A stretch of 64,000 nt of DNA from Clostridium sp. NkU-1 (GCA_001312405.1 BBDR01000004.1:186001-250000); one strand, 5' to 3'. Shown: positions 31,722 to 43,278, counted from the stretch's first letter. Translations and numbers: made by a program. The notes: generated by a model not told the origin, from the letters alone.

Positions 31722-32486
31722 ATGATACATATCGTAGGAGCAGGTCCGGGAGCACCGGACTTAATTACAATAAGGGGCAAGGAGTTGCTTGGCAGGGCAG
31801 ATGTGATCATTTATGCAGGTTCCCTGGTAAATCCGGCCCTTCTGGAATATAGAAAAGACCAGTGCCAGGTTTTTGACAGTGCTAAAATGACCCTTGAGGA
31901 AGTGATTGCTGTTATGGAGGAGGCAGAGCGGGAAGGCAAGATGACGGTAAGGCTCCATACCGGCGATCCCTGCATTTATGGTGCAATCAGGGAGCAGATG
32001 GATGAGCTGGAGGAAAGAGGAATCCCTTATGAAGTATGTCCGGGAGTCAGTTCTTTTTGCGGCGCAGCTCTTCCCTTAAGATGGAATATACCCTGCCAGG
32101 TGTGAGCCAAAGCGTGATCATTACCCGCATGGCAGGCAGGACGCCTGTGCCGGAGCGGGAATCCATCGCTTCCTTTGCAGCCCATGGAGCCACTATGGTG
32201 ATTTTTTTTAAGCACCGGAATGCTGGATCAGCTTTCAGAAGAGTTGATAAAAGGTGGATATTTTCCGGATACGCCTGCTGCCATTGTATACAAGGCCACC
32301 TGGGAGGACGAAAAGACAATAGTCTGTACGGTGGAAAGCTTAAGTGCAAGCGCCAGGCGGGAGAATATAAGGAAAACAGCCCTGATTCTTGTGGGCAATG
32401 CGGTTGCCCAGGACAGCTACCAGCGTTCCAAGCTTTATGACCCGGTTTTTACTACGGAATACCGGAAGGGAACGGGGGAGGAATGA
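31722..32486 (+). CDS. cbiF: Cobalt-precorrin-4 C11-methyltransferase
   Basis: CbiF methylates C11 of cobalt-precorrin-4. Motifs are IHIVGAGPGAPDLITIRGKE, AGSLVNP, LHTGDPCIYGAIREQM and PGVSSFCGAAA. Frame breaks near 32070 and 32205 separate the C-terminal half, which reads GVSQSVIITRMAGRTPVPE and later VGNAVAQDSYQRSKLYDP. Restored length is about 254 residues. The stop overlaps the start of cbiG. Confidence 0.92.
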
Positions 32487-33583
32487 TGAAGCTTTCCATC
32501 ATTTGTTTTACGGAGGCGGGAGCCAGGCTGGGCGTAAAGCTTTTAAAAGAATTTTTAAAAGACGGACAGCCCTGTGAAGTCCATGGATCAGAAGGGCTTT
32601 GCAAGTCCTGCCCTGGTGGGGATCTTATGATCCCTGTTTCCACATCCCTGTCAGAATGGACAAAGGAACAATTTTTACAGAAGGAAGGCATTGTGTTCAT
32701 AGGAGCGGCAGGCATTGCTGTCCGGGCAATTGCACCCTTTCTAAGGAGTAAGGCAGAGGATCCGGCCGTGGTGGTCATGGATGATATGGCAGATTCTCCA
32801 TTTCTCTTTTATCCGGCCACCTGGGAGGAGCCAATGAACTGGCGGAGCGGCTGGCAGGAATGGTGGGCGGTCAGGCGGTGATTACCACTGCAACGGACAT
32901 CCATGGCAGTTTTGCTGTGGATTTATTTGCCAAGGAGCAGGGACTGGTCATTACAGAATTAAAAAAAGGTGAAAGTGATTTCCTCTGCCATCTTAAAGGG
33001 AGAAAACGTAGGGTTTCACTGTGATTTTCCGGTCTCAGGAAAGCTCCCTCCAGGGCTTGTCCCAGGGGAGGCATGGGGGACAAATCTTTGGATCACCATA
33101 AAGGAGGAATCTCAGGAGGAGTTCCTTATGGAGTCCTTAAAGCTGGTTCCAAGGCTTCTGGTTCTGGGAATCGGCTGCAGAAAAGGGGTTTCAGGTGAGA
33201 CCATAGAAAGAGTCATTAACCAGGTTTTCAAGGAATGGAACTTATCTACGGAAGGACTGGCCGCATGTGCCAGCATTGATATAAAGAAGGAAGAAGAGGG
33301 AATCTGCCGGTTTGCTGCTTCAAAAGGGATCCCGTTTTATACATTTTCAGCGGGCGTGCTTGAGGAAACGGAAGGGGAGTTTTCTTCCTCTTCTTTTGTA
33401 AAGCAGGTCACAGGAGTTGATAATGTATGCGAGCGGGCAGCCCTTGCCTGTGCAAAGGAATTGGGAGGCGGCAAACTTCTGGTAAAAAAAGCAGGCGGCA
33501 GACGGAGTAACGGCAGCTGTAGCTGTCAGGGATTGGGTGCTGGATATGCAAGCATATCCCCTTGATCCAATAGGAGGCAAATG
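32483..33583 (+). CDS. cbiG: Cobalt-precorrin-5A hydrolase
   Basis: CbiG opens the delta-lactone ring of cobalt-precorrin-5A and releases acetaldehyde. The N-terminal domain shows FIGAAGIAVRAIAPFL and, after a break near 32815, LSGHLGGANELA. The C-terminal domain shows LVLGIGCRKGVSGETIE and AACASIDIKKEE. Further breaks are near 32966 and 33485, both in A-runs one base too long. The corrected end is YPLDPIGGK with TGA at 33581-33583, overlapping cbiH. About 366 residues. Confidence 0.92.
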
Positions 33584-34324
33584 ATGAAAAAAATCAGGAA
33601 AGCTTTACGTGGTAGGGATCGGACCGGGTTCCTATGAGGATATGACCATAAGGCTATAAAGGCGCTGGAAGAAAGTGAGGTCATTGTAGGGTATACTGTA
33701 TACATAGATCTGATCAAGGAGCATTTCCCTCATAAGGAGATGCTTACCACGCCCATGCGCAGGGAACAGGACCGGTGCCAGATGGCCATTGATGAAGCAA
33801 AAAAAGGGAAAACCGCGGCAATGGTCTGCAGCGGAGATTCAGGTGTTTACGGCATGAGCGGATTGATCCTTCAAATGGCCCGGCAGGAAGAGGGCCTTGA
33901 GATTGAGATTATACCCGGTGTGACTGCAGCCTTAAGCGGAGGAGCCGTTCTGGGAGCCCCTCTGGGACATGATTTTGCGGTGATCAGCTTAAGCGATCTG
34001 CTCACCCCCATGGAATTAATTGAAGACAGGCTTAGGGCTTGTGCCCAGGCAGACATGGTCATCTGTCTTTATAATCCTTCCAGTAAAAAGAGGGCCGGAT
34101 ATTTGAAACGGGCCTGTGAGATCGTAATGGAATATAAAAGCCGGTCAACAATATGCGGCCTTGTAAAAAATATTGGCAGGAAAGAGGAAGAAATGGCGGT
34201 CATGACCCTGGAAGCACTAAAGGATACCCAGACAGATATGTTTACCACCGTTTATATAGGAAATTCCATGACAAAATTGATTAATGGCAGAATGGTAACA
34301 CCGCGAGGATACAAAAATGTGTAA
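33583..34324 (+). CDS. cbiH: Cobalt-precorrin-3 C17-methyltransferase
   Basis: CbiH methylates C17 and contracts the ring. The restored N-terminus is GKLYVVGIGPGSYEDMT, needing two corrections (A-run near 33590 and near 33652). From about 33660 the frame is clean: VIVGYTVYIDLIKEHFP, VCSGDSGVYGMSGL, PGVTAALSGGAVLGAPLGHD and the C-terminal IGNSMTKLINGRMVTPRGY. About 246 residues. It overlaps the next gene by eight bases. Confidence 0.92.
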
Positions 34325-35784
34325 GGTTCTGATTTTCGGAGGCACCACGGAGGGCCGGATTCTGGCGGAGTACTGCCATGAAAAGAAAATACACGCATGG
34401 GTCAGTGTGGCCACAGGATATGGAAGAGCGGTACTTTTGGAAAGTGAGTATCTCCATATTCATGAAAGCCCCATGGCTGCCCATGAGATGGAAGGGTTTA
34501 TAAAACAAAACGGCATCACCCTTGTACTTGATGCTACCCACCCCTATGCCACGCTGGCAAGCGAGAACATACGCTCCGCCTGCAAAGGGACAGGAACTTC
34601 CTGCATAAGGGTCGTAAGGGAGCCTTCTGCTGAGGGAAAGCCGGGAGAACAGGGGGAAGGAAAGGTCCTGTGGGTCTGTGACCTTAAGGAAGCAATTCTT
34701 GCCTTACATGAAATACCTGGAAATATTCTTGTCACAACAGGAAGCAAGGAGCTTTCAGCCTTTACCGGACTGGATTCCTGGGAGGAACGGGTTTTTGCCA
34801 GAGTCCTTCCCGGCATATCCGTAATCTCTGCCTGCGAACAGATGGGATTTAAGGGGAAACACTTAATTGCCATGCAAGGTCCTTTTACAGCCGAGATGAA
34901 CCGGGCTATGATAAGGCAGTATGACATTTGCTGTCTTGTGACAAAAGAAGCAGGAAATGCAGGAGGCTTTCCGGAAAAAAATGGAAGCAGCGGCAGACTG
35001 CGGGATAACGGCAGTCGTCATCGGACGTCCTGGAAAAGAAGAAGGAGTTACAGTAAGGGCTGCAAAGAAGCTTTTATCTGATTATATAGAGGAGAAATTC
35101 CAGTCTCAGGCAATGCCGGAGATTCATGCCCGGCCTGGGAAGCGAAAAGTATCCCTGATCGGAACCGGCATGGGCGGAGAAGATCAGATGACCGTAAAGG
35201 CATGGAAGGAATTGCAGCAATGTGATGTGGTCTTTGGAGCAGAGCGGATGCTCTCCGGCATTTCTTCCCCAATTCCCCATGCCGTAAAAATTCCCTTTTA
35301 TACAAGCAGGGACATCCTGCCCTGGCTTGAGGAGCATAAGGAGTTTGCCAGAATCGGAATCCTGTATTCCGGTGATACAGGCTTTTACAGCGGGGCCAAA
35401 AAGATGGCAGAAGCATTGGGGCAGGAACCATATTGCCAAAGATATGACACGGTGGTTCTTCCGGGGATATCATCGGTTTCCTACTTGTGCTCCCGGTTAA
35501 AAACGGACTGGGAGGATGTTCGGCTTGTGAGCCTTCATGGCCGGACCTGTGACATCATAAAGGAATTGACCCTTAATCCCAGGGTATTTGTCCTGTTGGA
35601 CGGTATCAATACGGTGAAAAGCCTGTGCCGCCTTCTTAAGGAGCAGGGACTTCAGAAGGTCAGGCTGTCCGTAGGAGAGAGGCTTTCCTATCCGGATGAA
35701 CGCATAACCGTTGGAACGCCGGAGGAACTGGAAGAACAGGATTTTGATCTGCTGTCAGCTGTATTGATAGAGAGGCAAGGTTGA
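34317..35784 (+). CDS. cbiJ/cbiE: Fused cobalt-precorrin-6A reductase and precorrin-7 C5-methyltransferase
   Basis: The first half is CbiJ/CobK, an NADH-dependent reductase: VLIFGGTTEGRILAEYC, LVLDATHPYA, VTTGSKELSAF and ISACEQMGFKGKHLIAMQGP. A frame break near 34970 interrupts its end. The second half, from about 35143 (KVSLIGTGMGGEDQMTVKAW), is CbiE, with LYSGDTGFYSGAKKMAEAL and PGISSVSYLCSRL. No stop codon separates the two halves in the restored frame, so they form one polypeptide of about 489 residues. cbiT follows by 27 bases. Confidence 0.88.
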
Positions 35785-35811
35785 AAGAAAAACGTCCTTA
35801 GGAGGCAATGA

Positions 35812-36384
35812 ATGAGAGATGAACTGTTTATCCGGGGAGATGTGCCCATGACGAAAAGTGAGGTAAGGGCTGTTTCCATATCAAAGCTGGAGCTGGAACC
35901 GGATTCCGTCCTGTATGATATAGGGGCCGGGACCGGCTCCGTATCCATAGAAGCGTCCCGGTATCTCACAGACGGCCGGGTCTATGCAATTGAAAAAAAG
36001 GCGGAAGCCATTGACCTTATAAAGGCCAATAAGGAAAGATTCAGGGCAAGCTGCCTGGAAATCGTTGAGGGGGCTGCGCCAGAGGCATTAGGGGGTCTTG
36101 AAGCCCCTTCCCACGTATTCATCGGAGGAACCTCCGGTACCATGGATAAAGTGCTTTCTCTGGTTTTAAAGAAGAATCCAAAGGCCAGGATCGTAATCAA
36201 TGTAATTGCCTTGGAGTCCCTGGCAGAAATCCTTTCCTGGCTGAAAATCCATTCTGTCACTGCGGAAATCGTACAGGTTCAGATATCCAAAGGGAGGCAG
36301 GCCGGAGACTATCATCTGATGATGGGCCAGAACCCGGTCTATGTGGTTTCTTTTGGCGGGGAAGGGAGGAACAACCTTGAATAA
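35812..36384 (+). CDS. cbiT: Cobalt-precorrin-6B C15-methyltransferase (decarboxylating)
   Basis: CbiT methylates C15 and removes the C12 acetate carboxyl. It is a Rossmann SAM methylase with GAGTGSVSIEAS near residue 38 and IEKKAEAIDLI for strand two. The N-terminus MRDELFIRGDVPMTKSEVRA is typical. Intact at 190 residues. GGAGG precedes the ATG. Its 3' end overlaps cbiA. Confidence 0.93.
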   Translation: MRDELFIRGDVPMTKSEVRAVSISKLELEPDSVLYDIGAGTGSVSIEASRYLTDGRVYAIEKKAEAIDLIKANKERFRASCLEIVEGAAPEALGGLEAPSHVFIGGTSGTMDKVLSLVLKKNPKARIVINVIALESLAEILSWLKIHSVTAEIVQVQISKGRQAGDYHLMMGQNPVYVVSFGGEGRNNLE

Positions 36385-37765
36385 TTCCTATCCCAGGCTG
36401 ATGCTTGCCGCCCCTAAAAGCGGCAGCGGAAAGACCATGATGACCTGCGGGCTTTTAAATGCGCTTCTTATAAGGAAGCTGTCCTGCCGTTCCTTTAAAT
36501 GCGGCCCGGATTATATTGATCCCATGTTTCATAAATATGTGCTTGGCATTGACGGGGGAAATCTGGATACCTTTTTCCTGGATAAAGAGCAGGTCAGAGA
36601 GCAGTTTTCAGACCAGGCAAGGGGAGCCGGAATTTCTGTTATTGAAGGCGTTATGGGGTATTATGACGGAGTGGGAGGAGATACCACTGAGGCAAGCTCC
36701 TATGAGGTGGCATGTGCTCTGGATATGCCGGTTGTCCTGGTTTTAGACTGCAAGGGAGCCAGCCTGTCCCTTGCAGCAGTGGTGAAGGGCTTTCTGGAAT
36801 ACAAGGAAAACAGCCATATAAAGGGCGTGATCTTAAACCGGACCTCTTCTGTTATGGCAGAACGGCTGAAGCCGGCCATGGAAGAACTGGGAGTACATGT
36901 TTACGGATATTTGCCGGAATGCAAGGAGGGGGCTTTGGGAAGCCGTCACTTAGGCCTGGTGCTTCCGGGGGAATTAAAGGGCTTAAAAGACCAGCTTAAT
37001 CAGCTAGCCATGAAGCTGGAGACCACAATAGACATCAATGGACTGATTAAGCTGGCCCAGGATACCAGGCCTTTACCGCCTTCCCAGGCCGGACTAAAGA
37101 GACGGGTTTCTGATGCGCCCATAGGAAGAGAAGTACTGATAGGAATGGCGTTAGATGAGGCTTTCTGCTTTTATTATCAGGAGAATTTAAGGCTTCTTAA
37201 AGAAATGGGAGCAAAGCTCATACCCTTTAGCCCGATCCATGATAAGAGGCTGCCGTCCGGGATCCGCGGCCTTTTGCTTGGCGGAGGCTATCCGGAGCTT
37301 TATTGCCGGGAGCTGTCGGAAAATGAAGCCATGCTCCGGGACATAAGGCAGGTGTCAGAACGCGGCCTTCCCATACTGGCTGAATGCGGGGGATTCCTGT
37401 ATCTCCATGACCAGCTGGAAACAAAGGATCATGAAACATATCCAATGGCCGGCATCATCCATGGAAAGGCATTCTGGGCAGAACGCCTGCTCAGGTTTGG
37501 CTATATTGAGGCATTTCCCAAAGCAGATATCCCATTCTTGAAAAAGGGTGAGTCCATCCGTGGCCATGAATTTCATTATTGGGACAGCACCAATAATGGA
37601 GGCTGTATGGAAGCAAAGAAACCAGGCGGAAGAAAAAGCTGGGACTGCGTTCATGGGAAAGGTAATTTACTGGCAGGCTTTCCCCACTTTTATTATCCTT
37701 CCAACCCTGCATTGCCAAAGCGTTTTGTGGAGGCCTGCCGGGAGTTAAGGGAAGGAGAAGAATAA
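36377..37765 (+). CDS. cbiA: Cobyrinate a,c-diamide synthase
   Basis: CbiA amidates the a and c side chains of cobyrinate using glutamine and ATP. An N-terminal P-loop (APKSGSGKTM) begins the synthetase domain, with CGPDYIDPMFH. The C-terminal glutaminase domain has GGGYPELY, the catalytic Cys in LAECGGFLYL, and GHEFHYWD. The TTG start at 36377 is chosen because GGGAGG lies 6 bases before it and the family starts near here. An upstream ATG at 36341 lies inside cbiT. Intact at about 462 residues. Confidence 0.93.
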   Translation: MNNSYPRLMLAAPKSGSGKTMMTCGLLNALLIRKLSCRSFKCGPDYIDPMFHKYVLGIDGGNLDTFFLDKEQVREQFSDQARGAGISVIEGVMGYYDGVGGDTTEASSYEVACALDMPVVLVLDCKGASLSLAAVVKGFLEYKENSHIKGVILNRTSSVMAERLKPAMEELGVHVYGYLPECKEGALGSRHLGLVLPGELKGLKDQLNQLAMKLETTIDINGLIKLAQDTRPLPPSQAGLKRRVSDAPIGREVLIGMALDEAFCFYYQENLRLLKEMGAKLIPFSPIHDKRLPSGIRGLLLGGGYPELYCRELSENEAMLRDIRQVSERGLPILAECGGFLYLHDQLETKDHETYPMAGIIHGKAFWAERLLRFGYIEAFPKADIPFLKKGESIRGHEFHYWDSTNNGGCMEAKKPGGRKSWDCVHGKGNLLAGFPHFYYPSNPALPKRFVEACRELREGEE

Positions 37766-37803
37766 ACAATAGAATAATCTTTGACTTGGAAAGGTTTCAA
37801 ACA

Positions 37804-38885
37804 ATGAATGAAGAATTAAGTACATATCTTTCACAGATCCGGACCCTAAGCGCTTCCTCTATGGAAATAGCCCGTAAACGGTGGTCCCAGGTAGCAAAGC
37901 CTCTTAATAGCTTAGGCGTCCTGGAAGATGATATCATAAAGATTGCAGGCATAAGGGAAACCTCAAAGGTGGATATAGAGAAACGGGCCCTTGTCATTCT
38001 TTGCGCAGACAATGGGATCGTGGAGGAAGGAGTCACCCAGACCGGCAGGGAAGTGACCGCTCTTGTGGCCGAGAACATGACAAATGGAAACAGCAGCGTC
38101 TGCATCATGGCAGAACAGGCAGGGGTGGATGTATTCCCTGTGGATATAGGGGTTGCCAGAGATTTAAATTCCGGCTTTTCTCACCCTCTTTTTTGCAGAA
38201 AGATCGCTTACGGGACAAAAAAAATTTCCGGAATGAACCTGCCATGAAACGGGAGGAGGCAGTCCGGGCCATAGAAACCGGCATGAAACTGGTGGAGGAA
38301 CTGGCAGAAAAAGGCTATCAGCTCATCGCTACCGGAGAAATGGGAATCGGAAATACCACCACCAGCAGCGCGGTCGCCTCCCTTCTATTAAAAAAAGCCC
38401 CGGAAGCACTGACCGGAAGAGGGGCAGGATTAAATGACGAGGGCTTAAGGCGGAAGCTTGAAGTGATAAAAAAAGGCGGTAGAACAATATGGCCCGGTAT
38501 GCCGGGATACGGTGGATATACTTGCAAGTGTAGGAGGATTTGATCTGGCGGGGCTTACCGGCGTATTTTTAGGCGGTGCCATTTACCGGATACCGGTACT
38601 GGTGGATGGATTTATTTCTGCCGTTGCCGCACTTTCGGCTGACCGTATTTATCCTGGCTGCCGGAACTTTATGCTGGCTTCCCATGTTTCAGCAGAGCCT
38701 GCAGGCAGGCTGCTTCTTGATGAGCTGGGGCTTGAACCCTTCATACAGGCAGGAATGTGTCTGGGAGAGGGGACCGGAGCCGTGGCAGCAATACCTCTTC
38801 TTCATATGGCGGCTGGCGTTTATAATACAATGAGCTCCTTTGAAGACATACAGATTGAGGCATATAAGCCATGGGAGGCGTGTAA
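37804..38885 (+). CDS. cobT: Nicotinate-nucleotide--dimethylbenzimidazole phosphoribosyltransferase
   Basis: CobT makes alpha-ribazole phosphate for the lower ligand. Key segments are RWSQVAKPLNSLGVLED, VILCADNGIVEEGVTQTG, GEMGIGNTTTSSAVAS, GRGAGLNDEGL and the C-terminal catalytic stretch GMCLGEGTGAVAA. Frame breaks lie near 38195-38225 and 38480. A third near the end is needed to reach the TAA at 38883-38885. Otherwise the frame runs on into cobU. Restored length is about 360 residues. The ATG at 37804 has GGAAAGG upstream. Confidence 0.9.
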
Positions 38886-39433
38886 TGATCACTCTGGTTA
38901 TTGGCGGAAGCGGAAGCGGAAAATCAGAATATGCGGAAAGCCTGGTGATGAGCCTGGGACAGGGGAGGCGGATTTATATTGCCACCATGAAACCATGGGA
39001 TGAGGAATGCAGGCGCAGAATTGAACGCCACAGACAGATGAGGGCAAAAAAACAGTTTGAAACCATAGAATGCTACCGCAATTTAAAGGGACTGAAGCTG
39101 GACATAAACGGGCAGCCGACCGTGGTTCTTTTAGAATGCATGTCAAATCTGGTATCCAATGAGCTTTTTGGTCTTGGGGAAGAGGGGGAAGCCCCATGTA
39201 TGGAAGGCGCCTTGGCGGCTGCGGAGATTTTGGAAGGAATCGGGAAAATAAAGGAAAAGGCTGAACATATTGTCATCGTAACAAATGAGGTTTTTTTCCG
39301 ATGGGGACAGCTACAGCAGTGAGACCATGGCTTACCGGAAGGTTCTTGGCGGGATCAACCAGAAAATAGCAGAAGTTTCTGATGTGGTGATTGAGGTGGT
39401 TGCCGGAATCCCGGTTGTGGTGAAAAAAAATGA
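38885..39433 (+). CDS. cobU: Adenosylcobinamide kinase / guanylyltransferase
   Basis: CobU phosphorylates adenosylcobinamide and attaches GMP. The P-loop is GGSGSGKSEYAE. Other conserved parts are IYIATMKPWDEECRRRIERH and LLECMSNLVSNELF. A frame break near 39295 separates the end, which reads VFSDGDSYSSETMAYRKVLG, a family motif. The natural end is just after VAGIPVVVK, in an A-run at 39423-39430. A miscount there would extend the frame to 39494. About 182 residues. Last gene of the operon. Confidence 0.9.
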
Positions 39434-39441
39434 ATCAAAAT

Positions 39442-39485
39442 CGTTGTGCAATGGCTTACCAAAGCTGCAGCACAGCGGTTTTTTT
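39442..39485 (+). terminator. Terminator of the cobalamin operon
   Basis: cgttgtgc (39442-39449) pairs with gcacagcg (39470-39477), with one G-T pair, and seven Ts follow at 39479-39485. Confidence 0.75.
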
Positions 39486-39537
39486 AACGGTTAAAAACAG
39501 TAAAAAGGCAGAACCGGCAGGCAAAGGGAAAAGAAGC

Positions 39538-39567
39538 TTGAGTAAATAAAGAAGTTTGTTATATAAT
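39538..39567 (+). promoter_or_regulatory. Promoter of the glycan-locus two-component system
   Basis: TTGAGT (39538-39543) and TATAAT (39562-39567) have an 18-base spacer, 22 bases before the regulator ATG. Confidence 0.6.
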
Positions 39568-39588
39568 ATGGCGGGATGGAGGTCTGAA

Positions 39589-41220
39589 ATGTATAAACTA
39601 CTGATAGTGGAAGATGAAAAGTCAATTGCATACGGAATCGCAAACAGCATTGAATGGGAAAAGTGGGGATTTGTTATCAGCGGCGTCTGCGGCAATGGAA
39701 TAGAGGCGCTGGAACAAATCGAAAAGGACAAACCCCATGTGGTGCTTTCCGATATCCGGATGCCGGAAATGGATGGGGTGGAGCTGATGCAGCATTTAAG
39801 CCAGCATTACCCGGAAATCAAGATCATTATTCTAAGCGGATACAATGATTTTGAATATTTGCAGATGTCCATTAAAAACCGGGTCATGGAATACTTACTA
39901 AAGCCCACGGACCTTGATGAATTTGAAGTGACCTTCCGGAAAATAAAAGAACGTCTTGATGAGGAAGGAAAAAAGGAATTAGAAGAAAGAGAATTAAAGT
40001 CAGCCTATGAAGAGAGCAGGGGCTTAAAGCTTAGAAGAACATTCAACGCTTTGATCAAGGGATATGGCTACCATGAGGAAGAGATGGAGGAAGAATTCTT
40101 CCGCAAGGGAGAAAACTGGTATGGTGTGATACTGATCCATCCGGATGTGCCAAATACGGAAGATAAAAACGCCTTCTATCAGGATCAGATGAAGGTGGAG
40201 AAGATATTAAACGAGAAGTTTTCAAAAGAAGGGATTGCCGGAACCTATGTCCTGAACTTTGAGGAAAAGATAACCGGGATCTTAAGCGCTGGAGAAGAAC
40301 CCCAGGAAGAGGAACTGTATTCTTATGTCAGGGAAATGGCAGAGGTAGTCTTACAGGAGAACGGCATTCCCATTTATGCCGGTATCAGCAATTTTTATAC
40401 AGATTTCCAGATGCTTCCCCAGTGCTATGAACAGGCAAAATGCTGTGCCAGCCAGAAGATTTACAGCGAGGGAAAGAACCTGGTCATGACCTATAAGGAG
40501 ATACAGGAAGCAGATTTTGATTACTATGCGGTTTCCTTTGATACGGGCCAGATTTTAAAGGAAATCATGGAACAGGAAGAAAATAAGGCAGAGGAAATTT
40601 TAAATGGGATTTTTTTCTGAATTCAAGGGAAAGGTGATTCTGGATTATGATTACATTAACCGCTTAAGCCTTGAGCTGCTGTTTAATTTGTCCCGGGCAT
40701 TACTGCGCTATGGCGTCCGGCTGGAAAAAGTGATGAAAAAGCTGGACTGCACCTATACCGGCATTTATCCCTTAAAAAGCCTTCATGAGAAAAAAAGAAT
40801 TTTTATCCCGGATCCTTCGGGAGGTTTCAAAGGAAATGGCGGATATGAAGGGAGAATGGAAGAGCCAGAGCAGCCTTGCCCAGAAGATCAGGGAGATTGT
40901 GGATGAGGAATACGATTCCAATCAGATTTCCCTGGAATACGTGGGGTCAAAGGTGCATAAGAATTCTGCCTATATTTCCAAAATATTTAAAAATGAATTC
41001 GGGTGTAATTTCAGCGATTACATCATTACAAAGAGACTGGAAAAAAAGCAAGAAGCTTCTTGCGGATCCTGCAAGGAAGATCTATGAAATTTCCGAGGAA
41101 ATGGGCTGGGCCGATGTATCCAACTATATTAAGCTGTTTAAGAAAAAGTACGGGATAAGTCCGAAAGAGTACCGGAACATTATCCAGCCGGAGGGAGGAA
41201 GTGCAGAAAAAAAACAATGA
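39589..41220 (+). CDS. YesN-type response regulator, AraC family
   Basis: This is a large regulator of about 544 residues. The N-terminal receiver has the phospho-acceptor Asp in VVLSDIRMPEMDG and the switch Lys in LLKPTDLDEF. A middle coiled-coil and ligand-free linker region follows, then a C-terminal AraC double helix-turn-helix (HKNSAYISKIFKNEFG and DVSNYIKLFKKKYGISPKEY). Frame breaks lie near 40615, 40792 and 41045. The ATG at 39589 has GGAGG 6 bases upstream. It probably controls the permease and binding-protein promoters of the glycan locus. Confidence 0.9.
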
Positions 41221-43131
41221 AAATGAATAAGGGAAAGGGGCAGGCAAAGAAAAGAAATATCGGATTAAAGCGCAGGATGCTGTACGGCATTCTCCAGGTG
41301 CTTATCCCGGTTATTATGATCATAACCATACTGTTCTGGCATACGCGAAAGGTTATGAGACAGGAGTACATGCGCACGACTCAGGGCCGGGTCACGGATA
41401 TTGCCAATAAGATTGATGCAAAGCTTCAGGATATTTACAGCGTTTCCGACAATTTTGCAGCCAATGACCAGCTTGATGAATACATTGAAAAAGAATATTC
41501 CCCACAGGAACAGTTGTATAAAAAGCTTGACATTGTAAGGATTTACAGCAACATTTTCGGAGCCTATGATATGCTGAACCAGCGGGTGAGGATCAGCGCC
41601 ATCTATACGTACAAAGGAGAATTATTTAATTTCCTGGACCCCAATAATGATACAGAAGAGGTGATTCATAAACTGCGGGCCATGAACATTGAGGACCCCG
41701 ACCTCCTGATGAAATTCCGCTGGTATCCTCTTCAGGACAACTTCCTTCTCAGTGACGTGCCAGGGGAGGTCCGGGCCAGAAAGGCCGTGATGGGCATTCG
41801 AAGGATCTATTCCTGGAAAAAGGGAAGATATGAATATGTGCAGCTGTTTGCCTTAAAAGAGAAGGATATCTATGATCAGTATGCGGAACTGGCAAAATCC
41901 ATTCCAGGTGATATCTACGTGATCACAGAAGATGGCAAACTGATTTCCTCCAGCAATGAAAAGGCTGTTGCGGCAGGAGAGATTTCAGAAAAGCTGAAAG
42001 GAAAGATCCTGGATCAGACGGGAAATTTAAAAGAAGGATGGGAAGCTTTCGGAAATCAGATGATCCAGGTAAAGGCTTCCGACGTAAATGACTGGAAGAT
42101 CGTTATGGTAGTTCCCATAAAATCGGTCACAAGGGAAGTGGATGTGCTCTACTACAGGATCTTCCTGGTCATGGTGGCATGCGTGGCTTTTGTGCATGAT
42201 GATACTATATTTATACAAAAGCTTCATGGACCCCATTGGAAAGCTTAACGCCTCCATGAAAGAGGTGTACGGAGGAAATTTAAACGCCTATGTTGAGGTA
42301 AAACAGAAAAATGAAGTGGGGGATATGATCCGCTATTACAATTCCATGCTGGAACGGATCAATACCCATATCATTGAAGGGCTGCAGTCTGACCGGAAGA
42401 AAAAGGAGCTGGAGCTGGAAGTGCTCATGAGCCAGATCAATCCCCATTTTCTCTATAATACCCTGGAAAATATCGTATGGATGTCCAATGAGGCAGGAAG
42501 GCCGGACATTGGCAGGACAGCTGCTTCTCTAGGAAGAATGTACCGCTTATCCATAAGCGGAGGACAGGTCATCGTCCCAATGGAACATGAGATCGAACAT
42601 CTTATGGCTTACGTAAAGATTCAGAAAAACCGTTATAAGGATGAGTTTGAATTCGATCTTCGGACGGATATGCGGCAGATCCATGAACTGTTTTCCTTAA
42701 AAATAATTATGCAGCCAGTGGTGGAAAATTCCTTCCTGTACGGTATGACAGGTTTAAAGCAGCCCATGATGATCCATCTTACGGTCAAGGAAAAAGGCCA
42801 ATGGGTCGTGATAAAAGTTATGGATAATGGACGTGGCATGGACAAGGAGAAATTAAGGGAAATACGGGATCAGATCCGGTTTGGAAAAGCAGGAAAGGAT
42901 GAGGAGGAGCAGAACCGGTGCAGCAGCGGAATCGGACTTCACAGTGTGGAATCCAGGATCAAGCTGTACTTTGGAGTGGACCGGGCTGTTTCCATCTACA
43001 GCAAAAAGGATGCAGGAACCCTGACCGTTATACGGATCCCAAGAATTACCGTGGAGGATATTGATGAACACGGTAATTTAACCTCATCAAGCAGGGAAGC
43101 GGATTGCGAATATCCAATTCAGGAAAAGTAA
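41217..43131 (+). CDS. YesM-type sensor histidine kinase
   Basis: This membrane kinase pairs with the preceding regulator (stop and start overlap by four bases). One membrane helix (residues 22-45) leads to a long extracellular dCache-like sensor, then a second helix near base 42150-42215, a HAMP region, the kinase motif with the acceptor His in INPHFLYNTLENIVWM, and an HATPase (VVENSFLYG, DNGRGM, SSGIGLHSVESRI). A frame break lies near 42195. About 637 residues. It probably senses an extracellular glycan fragment. Confidence 0.91.
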
Positions 43132-43177
43132 ATAAAACAGCTTAAAAATCGAAAATAACCAACAAATACAAAAATCG

Positions 43178-43210
43178 ACCTATGTTTATTGGGAAAAAAT
43201 CCGTTAGAAT
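43178..43210 (+). promoter_or_regulatory. Candidate activator site and promoter before the permeases
   Basis: ACCTATGT (43178-43185) lies 19 bases before a TAGAAT (43205-43210) that may be the -10. The same octamer stands 20 bases before the -10 of the binding-protein gene at 49984. It probably replaces a -35 and binds the YesN-type regulator. Confidence 0.4.
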
Positions 43211-43278
43211 AGAAGTAAGAGAAAGGTTTTTATTCCTATGAGCCTTTCTACCTAAAATAAAAAGCGGGAGGCAGGCCC

